Assembly (NCBI RefSeq): GCF_947387555.1
Contig: NZ_CANDNZ010000005.1
Span: 1-64,000, forward strand
Origin: Thalassomonas sp. RHCl1
GTDB taxonomy: Bacteria > Pseudomonadota > Gammaproteobacteria > Enterobacterales > Alteromonadaceae
Length of the DNA stretch: 64,000 nucleotides
Direction of reading: 5' to 3'
Shown: positions 16,929 through 23,699 of the stretch, piece by piece
Position numbering within the stretch: the stretch's first letter is position 1
Layout of the letters: the number at the start of each line of letters is the position of its first letter
The notes under the pieces: model-generated
The model's input: the letters and a program-made list of their open reading frames with translations, nothing else
What the model was told of the DNA's origin: nothing
Database searches by the model: none
Program-made: the position numbers and the translations under genes

Positions 16929-17996
16929 TTACTTCCCGGGTACACTCGGGCTAACACGGGAAACATCGCCATGTTTATAATAGCTTCGATTATCTTTAGG
17001 GCCAAAGACAACCGCAGTATGTTTTTGATAGCCGATTTTCCCGAATTGCTCACGCTTTTTCGATATTACCGCACCCTGTGTTGTCGGCCCCATATAGCCG
17101 ACAACCCGGTTATGACGTTTGTCCATGGCATCAATCGCTTCTTTACGCTCTTTGGTGAGATTGTCAGGATTGAAAAAGGCTTTTACCTGGCCCCACTTGC
17201 CCAAAGGCCTGTCCATCATTTTATCGACCTGTGACTTATTTCTTAGGTATTGAGTTTTATAGCTGGGTTGATTTAACTCCTGCTCCAGGGAACCGGCAAA
17301 GGTTTTACTCCATTTACCGGCGCTTTGCTCTATGGTTTGTTCACGAAACTTTTGCGGTACATTCTGCATATTCGATAAATCCGTTTCCGTTCCGCTAAAA
17401 CATGAGTTTGCACGCAGCTGGCTTACGCTGGGTAAGCCCATCTTATCCAGCATAGAGGCAACGGATTTCGCTGACGTTGCCTCATGGGCATCCGAATAAA
17501 TTTTCTTATCACCGGCAGAGCCGTGCCCCTGAACAAAAACCACCGGATGGGATCGCTTGGTATTAACACTGCTAAAATCCATCATGGCATTATCTTGATG
17601 AGACCAGTCACGCAGTTGCTGATAAGTTTGCTTCTCGGTGGCACTCATAAACCCCGGGGCATTTAACTTCTGTTTGGCTAACTGATGAAAGGCATCACGT
17701 TGTTCTACATCCTTAAAAATAGGCCTCACCATGGGATGATCATCGCGTAATGCCTGCATCCCCATACCGCGCGAATTTGCCATAAAATTCGTGACATCAC
17801 GGTGGGGAGAAACCATATAACGCTGCTGATCCACCAGCGGACTCAGGTCACTTTTATTAAAATTTTCGATCTGAGACAACATAACATTACGATTCATATC
17901 ACGGGGCTGTGGATTGGCCACCCCCATACGTTTCAGCATATTGGTCGTTGCTTGTTCTTTTGTCGGGGGAGCTTGAGGTTTTCTAAGATTCAACAT
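16929..17996 (-). CDS. Caspase-fold-like cysteine peptidase candidate
   Basis: 355 residues from ATG 17996, chosen because AAAGGAGT sits eight bases upstream; a longer frame reaches 18080 without a binding site. The central part has VVFVQGHGSAG (His158) and, 40 residues on, LRANSCFSGT (Cys199), each after a hydrophobic strand. This is the His-Cys dyad arrangement of clan CD peptidases (caspases, clostripain, C80 toxin self-processing domains). The N-terminal 145 residues are polar and Gln/Met/Asn-rich without a signal peptide; the C-terminal 150 are basic and helical. A toxin or effector delivered by a specialised system fits this build, but this is inference. No immunity or secretion gene is adjacent. 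Confidence 0.6.
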   Translation of the reverse strand: MLNLRKPQAPPTKEQATTNMLKRMGVANPQPRDMNRNVMLSQIENFNKSDLSPLVDQQRYMVSPHRDVTNFMANSRGMGMQALRDDHPMVRPIFKDVEQRDAFHQLAKQKLNAPGFMSATEKQTYQQLRDWSHQDNAMMDFSSVNTKRSHPVVFVQGHGSAGDKKIYSDAHEATSAKSVASMLDKMGLPSVSQLRANSCFSGTETDLSNMQNVPQKFREQTIEQSAGKWSKTFAGSLEQELNQPSYKTQYLRNKSQVDKMMDRPLGKWGQVKAFFNPDNLTKERKEAIDAMDKRHNRVVGYMGPTTQGAVISKKREQFGKIGYQKHTAVVFGPKDNRSYYKHGDVSRVSPSVPGK

Positions 17997-18456
17997 AAAA
18001 ATGACTCCTTTTCTGTGGCTACGAATAAAGACGGTTACCTTCATTGCCCAAATGAGATTCAGGCAATGAAGGTGCCACAATAGAAAGAATCCCCCAAATG
18101 CATATACGCAACTGATTTACCAGTAAAAGCTAAACAAGTGTCATTTTTTGTTGTCTTAAAGACTCCACCAATATCAGCTATTTGGGCAGGCAATGGATAT
18201 AATTTGACCCAGAGGGTTAAAACAGACCCGCATAGTTTTTACCCGGTAGCAGGTATTTCATCGCAGTTATTCCAACAGACTTGAGAAGTTTGCAATTTTT
18301 GGCTGCACTGAAAATAACCAGGGGGGGGACTTAAGCGATGGAATGAAGATTAGCCGCACAAGCTGCTGTTCAGGTTAAGACAGCTTAACGGACGGGGATT
18401 GGCCAAGGCAAACTCACCAATGTTCTCCCCAGCAAAGCAATAGGGGGTAATAAGCA

Positions 18457-18477
18457 GCGTGGTCTGAAGCACCACGC
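18457..18477 (-). terminator. Hairpin after precursor peptide 2
   Basis: GCGTGGT/ACCACGC with a 7-base loop, 24 bp beyond the stop of the peptide gene at 18501. The following minus-strand bases are TGCTTATT, a weak T-tract. The rest of the 17997-18500 gap (about 500 bp) holds no supportable gene. Confidence 0.45.
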
Positions 18478-18500
18478 CCTTACTGTTTCACTGTTTACAA

Positions 18501-18641
18501 TCAGCAGTGAGTAATGCCGATATAAGTGGTATTTGGCATCTCTTTGGCACCACCGGCCACTTTGTCAGTCATATCCATAGGAAGGGTTTTATTATCTTTA
18601 GAAAGGTTTTTCAGCTTTTTCTTGTTGAGTTTAAGTTTCAT
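18501..18641 (-). CDS. Lanthipeptide-type precursor peptide 2
   Basis: 46 residues. The gene is short and is found by translating the minus strand from ATG 18641, with AAGGA eight bases upstream. It begins MKLKLNKKKLKNLS, identical to the peptide at 14540, and continues KDNKTLPMDMTDKVAGGA, matching the other leader position by position. The core after GG is only about 16 residues (AKEMPNTTYIGITHC), with one Cys as the last residue and three Thr. A single thioether ring between a Thr and the terminal Cys is the obvious possible product. Different cores behind one leader argue for a common maturation enzyme. That modification occurs is inference. Confidence 0.75.
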   Translation of the reverse strand: MKLKLNKKKLKNLSKDNKTLPMDMTDKVAGGAKEMPNTTYIGITHC

Positions 18642-18695
18642 TTTTTCATCCTTATTATCATTATCAGTCAACACTTATTGCCTAAGTGCACCTTT

Positions 18696-18723
18696 AAACT
18701 AGCAGAGCCACACGCGAAGTCAA
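18696..18723 (-). promoter_or_regulatory. Candidate promoter of precursor peptide 2
   Basis: Minus strand TTGACT (18718-18723) and TAGTTT (18696-18701) with a 16-base spacer, about 55 bp before the start codon. The layout parallels the promoter of precursor peptide 1. Confidence 0.35.
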
Positions 18724-18853
18724 CAAAACAAAAAACAAAAAGTTACAATTAATTTACATAATTCAGAAGAGACTAAAACGGCCCTGACCCATATGGTAAG
18801 AGCCAGAGCCGCTTAAACTGTATACTGGCTAAGCCAGCATACGTACACAGGTG

Positions 18854-21415
18854 TTATTTATAGTCGGCAACCAATTGTGTACCCGTCCCCTGTCCGGTGA
18901 TCATAATATAATGCCAGCCTGACGAAGGGTTATTTACCACTATGCTTTCTTCACTGGTGTTTGCTGTGGTTGCCGCATTTTCATAGTTGCTGCTGCCCGG
19001 CCAGCCAGTGGATGACTGGTAGATACTGGCATCGCCATTGCCGCCGCTTGTGGTAAAACTCAGGCTGCTTTGACCACCAGGCACACTAAGAGCCATATAA
19101 ATCGTGCCATCACCTAAACATACTGCCTGGTTGTCGAGCAGATCACCGCGAGTTACCGGCCCCTGGCTGTCACAGGCATTGCCTGTGCCGCCGCCGTTAT
19201 CTTCGCTCCAGCTGGCACTCAGGCTGACATTATCGAAGGCCTGATTGTTATACGGATTGCCCATAACATACCAGATACCGGCCTGTGGCGATGCCACATT
19301 GACAGTTTCGTTATTGCCCGACTTATAGGGACGGTGATCATAATTGGTCAGGGAGACTTCACTGCCGGCTTTGACATATAAATCGACATCGCCGCTGCCG
19401 CCGGAAGACTGGATCACCAGATCAGTTGCCCCCTGGGGAAGTTCAAAGGTATATGTTGGTTGTTCGCTGCCGTCGGAGCTGATGGTGACGCTCTGGCCAT
19501 TTTCCAGGACATTATCCGGCTCGGTTGGCGTTTCTGTGGTGCTTTCTACCGTTTGCAGCCAGGCGGCAAATTCAGTATCTAAACTGGTGCCTATATTGTC
19601 TAAAATACGGTCATAAGCGTTAAAGTCCCCGGTGCGCAGCTCAGACAAGATGTTATTGACATAACCCATTTCATTTTCAAACATGAAACGTACCGCCAGA
19701 TAACTCCAGTCGTAAATCCGGCTTGAACTGTGGTCATAGTTAGTACGCAGTAATTCACTTAACTTATAGGTGTTTTTACGCGCTTCGGCGATGGCATCAT
19801 CGTTATAGTCTTTATTGGCGATATATTCCGCCAGCCCTTCGCCCCACCACACCGAATCATGGGCATTAAAGTCACCGAAGTCGCCGTATTTGTTAAAGCG
19901 GCCATCCAGGTAATGCACATACTCGTGTTTTAAATTCCACACGGCAAACTCCGGCAATAACCAATCGGCCTCATGAGCAAAAAAGCGTGCGACATTGCCA
20001 ACAACCGACGGGTCGCCTTCAAGATAAATACCGCCATTGTCTGTGTTGTTGCCATAAATATGATAGGAGAATTTCTTATACTGGGCGGTGCTGTCGTAAA
20101 TCACCAATTCAAGCGCTGAGTTGTGATCATCTGCCACCGGAATATTGTTCGTGTTCAGGCGTTGATGGAAATAACTTTCCTGCTCCCCCAGTTCATCACA
20201 CACCTGGCTCAGCTGACCATTGGTCAGCTGCTGGGCACGTATGGTTAAAGTTGAACTACAGGCATGGGTAATCGGCAGGATTTGCGCTTCCAACTCGGCT
20301 TTGTAATTACAGGTATTATAAAAACTACAATTTGCACCGTCGTAATAGTCCACCTGGCTTATCATTTTAAACCAGGCCTCGGAAGCATCGCCTGTCATGC
20401 TGTGACGGGATAAGAAATCTTTGATTAAATTTTGTGCCCGGGTACGGGTTGCGCCGCTGTATTTCAAGATACGGCCGAGTTCGGAGGCGGCATCGTTAAA
20501 CTGCGGCTCCTGGCTGTGGCCGATCAAATCGGTATTATTTTTTAAGAAACGATCCAGGGCATTAACCAGGGAGAGATCGGCTTCTACCGCATTGATAAAG
20601 GCGGCATCGTCCCTCGCACGATAGATGTAGATAAGCGTTTTGGTAAACCAGTTCTGGCCATTGCTGCCCCATTCCTTAACGTAGGCATCCAATATGCCGA
20701 TGGCCTGTGGCAAATAACGATAACGATCGACAGGCTCTGTAGTATACATCAAAATCATGACTTCTTTGGCAAGATAGGCATGGGTTTCATCGCTCTTATA
20801 AAAATTGCTGTTGGCGGCAAAAGCATCGAGAAAACTGACGATGGCCTCATCAAGTGCGCTGCCATAGTTGCCGATAATGCCTGAGTTTCCGGCTTGTTCT
20901 TGGGTCCATTTGCCCGAACGCAGATAGGCAACAAAAAAACGTAAGTTATTGGCGCTGGTGCCGTCATAACTCTGCGCCAAAGCTCGGGCTTCATTGGCGA
21001 TATCTATCATGGCGCTTTCGTTAAACAGTGACTGCATATCAGCCGTTGGTGTGGTCCAGATGTTATCTTCAAAACAGCTATAATCATCCTGGGTTTTCAT
21101 CAGGTCGTTACGCGCCCTGCCGGTAACGGCGGCAAGCTCGGTTGTGGTGGCACAAGTTGCAGCAGCCGTGACTTGTTCGGCGCTTTTCGCCAATAGCCGG
21201 TTTTTCAACGTATGGCGTAGCGGGCTGGTTGTCGCCCGATCCCGTGCCAGGGGATCGGCATCGCGAATATCGTGCTTAACGGCTGTTAGCGCCGTTAAAT
21301 GGCTGGGTTTATGATCATGGCTTAAGCGGATGTTTTTATCGGATACTGTACTGGCGATACTGGCATTGGCCGCTAATATCGCAGATGTTGCAAGGATTAT
21401 TGTTTTAATTTTCAT
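18854..21415 (-). CDS. Secreted M9 collagenase with two C-terminal PPC domains
   Basis: 853 residues from ATG 21415, where a signal peptide (MKIKTIILATSAILAANAS) starts; a TTG 75 bases earlier is unlikely. A long helical activator region is followed by the M9 zinc peptidase site HEYVH (near residue 510) and the downstream Glu in WWGEGLAEY. Then come two bacterial pre-peptidase C-terminal (PPC) beta domains: one around GDVDLYVKAG and ending in YNNQAFDNVSLSASW, and a variant at the C-terminus (GDASIYQSSTGW). Members cut native collagen; PPC domains aid binding or secretion. Close in architecture to Vibrio collagenases. Monocistronic. Confidence 0.92.
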   Translation of the reverse strand: MKIKTIILATSAILAANASIASTVSDKNIRLSHDHKPSHLTALTAVKHDIRDADPLARDRATTSPLRHTLKNRLLAKSAEQVTAAATCATTTELAAVTGRARNDLMKTQDDYSCFEDNIWTTPTADMQSLFNESAMIDIANEARALAQSYDGTSANNLRFFVAYLRSGKWTQEQAGNSGIIGNYGSALDEAIVSFLDAFAANSNFYKSDETHAYLAKEVMILMYTTEPVDRYRYLPQAIGILDAYVKEWGSNGQNWFTKTLIYIYRARDDAAFINAVEADLSLVNALDRFLKNNTDLIGHSQEPQFNDAASELGRILKYSGATRTRAQNLIKDFLSRHSMTGDASEAWFKMISQVDYYDGANCSFYNTCNYKAELEAQILPITHACSSTLTIRAQQLTNGQLSQVCDELGEQESYFHQRLNTNNIPVADDHNSALELVIYDSTAQYKKFSYHIYGNNTDNGGIYLEGDPSVVGNVARFFAHEADWLLPEFAVWNLKHEYVHYLDGRFNKYGDFGDFNAHDSVWWGEGLAEYIANKDYNDDAIAEARKNTYKLSELLRTNYDHSSSRIYDWSYLAVRFMFENEMGYVNNILSELRTGDFNAYDRILDNIGTSLDTEFAAWLQTVESTTETPTEPDNVLENGQSVTISSDGSEQPTYTFELPQGATDLVIQSSGGSGDVDLYVKAGSEVSLTNYDHRPYKSGNNETVNVASPQAGIWYVMGNPYNNQAFDNVSLSASWSEDNGGGTGNACDSQGPVTRGDLLDNQAVCLGDGTIYMALSVPGGQSSLSFTTSGGNGDASIYQSSTGWPGSSNYENAATTANTSEESIVVNNPSSGWHYIMITGQGTGTQLVADYK

Positions 21416-21876
21416 CGTTTTTATCTTTGTAGTTATTGATTTAGTTTTATTAACTCCCGCCACATCAGAATTATCCCGTTCATTTTTCAATGAAATTTAT
21501 ACCTTCAGAGAATCTTTCTTTCCGTGACTATAAAAACATATATTGTATACATTATACCCGTCAAGCAGTTTTGTTTATTACTTGACCACCGCCATCAGCA
21601 GCACCAAGCCTTTAAAAATCAATTAAGCACTTGATATAAATAGAAAAATGTGTTTAGAATTCAAGAAATAATACTCCCCTGCTTATTTCTTTAAGGAATA
21701 TGTGATACACAATAGGAATGAAAATCGTCTATTTAGTCGCCACGACGTAACATAAATTTAACAAAGAAATGTTATTGGCAGCAGCGTTAACGAAGGGATT
21801 AGTGAAGGTTTTGATCATCCGCACAGTAAAGGTGGGATGATCATTCAGGGACTTTACTTACCAGCAAAGAGTCACA
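21416..21876. other. Gene-free stretch with probable collagenase promoter
   Basis: About 460 AT-rich bases. On the minus strand CTTGACGGGTATAATGTATA (around 21553-21572) has -35-like and -10-like hexamers, but with uncertain spacing. No other frame or RNA is supportable. Confidence 0.35.
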
Positions 21877-22482
21877 CTAAGGTCTTTGAAAGCAACTGCG
21901 CGACTGCTCTACCCGGGCTCTGACCACACAGCCTTTGGCGTGATCATTGATCAGCCCCATGGCCTGCATAAAGGCATACACGGTCGTGGGACCAACAAAT
22001 TTCCATCCCATCTTTTTCAATGCTTTCGACAACGCCACCGACTCATCTGAGGTAGAAGCCGTCTGCGGCTCTGCCAGGGCTTCGGCTTCAGGTTCGTAGC
22101 CCCAGAAAAACGCCGCCAGGGAGCCTTGTGTTTTCACCAGCTCCTGTGCCCGCTTGGCATTATTGATCACCGCTTCAATTTTACCGCGATGTCTTACTAT
22201 GCCTTCATCCTGAAGCAGGCGTTCAACATCCTGGCCGGTAAAGGCGGCAACTTTATCTAGCTCGAAATTATCAAAAGCAGCACGAAAATTGTCGCGTTTG
22301 GCCAAAATCGTGCGCCAACTTAGCCCAGACTGAAAGCTCTCAAGGCATAACTTCTCGAACAGGCGGCGATCATCGTCTACCGGAAAACCCCATTCATTAT
22401 CGTGATAGTCAAGAAACTCGGGCGCCGCACCGCACCAGCGACAGCGTGAACCGCCATCCGGACCGACAAAACTTTCTGTCAT
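21877..22482 (-). CDS. tag: DNA-3-methyladenine glycosylase I
   Basis: 201 residues, the normal Tag length. Visible family marks are the N-terminal CRWCGA and the zinc/base-pocket region YHDNEWGFP (about 28-37), LCLESFQSGLSW (about 46-57), FVGPTTVYAFMQAMG and NDHAKGC near the C-terminus. It excises 3-methyladenine from alkylated DNA. It is the last gene of tetR-yciI-tag (27 bp after yciI), with its own ribosome binding site AAGGAGA. The context suggests control by the TetR regulator in response to a reactive or alkylating compound (inference). Confidence 0.93.
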   Translation of the reverse strand: MTESFVGPDGGSRCRWCGAAPEFLDYHDNEWGFPVDDDRRLFEKLCLESFQSGLSWRTILAKRDNFRAAFDNFELDKVAAFTGQDVERLLQDEGIVRHRGKIEAVINNAKRAQELVKTQGSLAAFFWGYEPEAEALAEPQTASTSDESVALSKALKKMGWKFVGPTTVYAFMQAMGLINDHAKGCVVRARVEQSRSCFQRP

Positions 22483-22509
22483 CTTTTTCTCCTTAAGTCA
22501 TATAAGCAA

Positions 22510-22797
22510 TCAATTCAGCAGGAAGTTAAGGCGTTCATCTCCCCGGTGCGGGGAAATTTCCAGAATTTCTGCATTAACCACATTTTCCACCACAAATGGA
22601 TCGCTATTTACCCGGCTTTGCAGCGCTTGCAAAGTGCTGTTATGGGCTAAAACCGCTCCCCCTTTATTCGGTTGCAGGCTGCCCACCATTAAAAATACGC
22701 CATCCGTCAGACCCTGTTCAATCCAGGCCTTATGCCCGGCCATAAACCGGCTCGCCTGGCTTTTATTTTCAGAAAACGTCAGTAAGATAATAAACAT
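22510..22797 (-). CDS. YciI-family protein
   Basis: 95 residues of the YCII-related fold: FIILLTF strand start, H near residue 22 in AGHKAWIEQG, GSLQPNKGGAVLA, and DPFVVENVVNAEILE with the conserved Asp. These small ferredoxin-like proteins are dimeric; some act as dehydrochlorinases or lactone isomerases, most are unassigned. It lies between tetR (20 bp) and tag (27 bp) with ribosome binding site AAGGAGAG, so it is translated from the same mRNA. Confidence 0.88.
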   Translation of the reverse strand: MFIILLTFSENKSQASRFMAGHKAWIEQGLTDGVFLMVGSLQPNKGGAVLAHNSTLQALQSRVNSDPFVVENVVNAEILEISPHRGDERLNFLLN

Positions 22798-22817
22798 CTG
22801 GTTAACTCTCCTTTGAT

Positions 22818-23399
22818 TTAATGTTCTGGCTTTGGCTTTATATACACACTGAGCCAGCGATAGAGCTGCTCGACTTCTTGTTTGATAAAGGTTTCATCAT
22901 TAAAGGCACTGGCCAGGGTCGCCACCCCCTGGCTGCGTGCCAGAAGGTGCATCGCCAGGGTATCGGCTTCGTCCTTATGGCCAAGCTGCTCGAATTGCCG
23001 CGCCAGCCAGGCGCGAAACAGGGAAAATAACTTATTGGCTTCGCTTTGACCGATATGGTTTAACTTCGACAGCTCAGTGGTAAGGGTGCCTAGCGGGCAA
23101 CCGTAACGCTTAATTTTATCCCGGTTGACGAGCAGAATATTAATAAAACTGCGGATACGATCTGCCGGGGCTTCCCCTTCCGTCTGCCACTGCTCCAGCA
23201 TGGCGCGGGTATTAGTCAGCCGCCGTTGGATCACGGCGTCGAGTATTTCGTCTTTGCTTTTGAAGTGATAATAAAAATTGCCCCGGGAAATTTTCACTGC
23301 CCGGGCAATATGCGCAAATGAGGTATGCTCAAAGCCCTGCTGATAAAACAAATTATCGGCCGCTTCAACAATATGCTCGCGTGTCATTTTTTTACTCAT
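22818..23399 (-). CDS. TetR-family transcriptional repressor
   Basis: 193 residues from ATG 23399, chosen for the upstream GGGAAG; an ATG 39 bases earlier has no binding site. The N-terminal helix-turn-helix is classical (FEHTSFAHIARAVKISRGNF, followed by YYHFKSKDE). The C-terminal ligand domain has YGCPLGTLTTELS with one Cys, a position that in NemR-like relatives reacts with electrophiles (comparison from memory). The first gene of tetR-yciI-tag. The operators at 23510-23562 overlap its own promoter, so autorepression is very likely. Confidence 0.88.
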   Translation of the reverse strand: MSKKMTREHIVEAADNLFYQQGFEHTSFAHIARAVKISRGNFYYHFKSKDEILDAVIQRRLTNTRAMLEQWQTEGEAPADRIRSFINILLVNRDKIKRYGCPLGTLTTELSKLNHIGQSEANKLFSLFRAWLARQFEQLGHKDEADTLAMHLLARSQGVATLASAFNDETFIKQEVEQLYRWLSVYIKPKPEH

Positions 23400-23509
23400 G
23401 AAAAGGCTTCCCGCTCTCCCCTGATCGGACGGATTCATTTAGATGACTAAAAACTCTCCCGTCAGCGAACACAGTCATGTACCCGCTTAAGAGGCTAAAC
23501 CCACACAAA

Positions 23510-23525
23510 TAGGACACTTGTCCTA
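23510..23525 (-). promoter_or_regulatory. Second TetR operator (AGGAC-N4-GTCCT)
   Basis: TAGGACACTTGTCCTA: 6-7 bp arms around a short centre. It shares the AGGAC-N4-GTCCT core with the palindrome at 23539-23562, centre-to-centre 33 bp (about three helical turns). It lies in the 5' leader downstream of the predicted -10. Confidence 0.65.
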
Positions 23526-23538
23526 ACCCAAGAAAAAA

Positions 23539-23567
23539 AGAATAGGACAATCGTCCTATTCTGTCAA
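23539..23567 (-). promoter_or_regulatory. tetR promoter with embedded operator
   Basis: On the minus strand TTGACA (23562-23567) and TATTCT (23539-23544) are 17 bases apart. The spacer and -10 coincide with a perfect palindrome with 10-bp arms, AGAATAGGAC and its complement, around a 4-base centre (23539-23562). Binding there would exclude RNA polymerase. Confidence 0.7.
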
Positions 23568-23699
23568 GAGACCGGCTAAGATAAAGCGCAACAAGTGCCT
23601 CTACTGCTGATAATCGCCCTACTAAAAGCCACAGCAATAACAACTATCAAGCAAGCGCACCGGGGGACAGGCCGTCATGACCTGTCCCGGGCTCTCACA

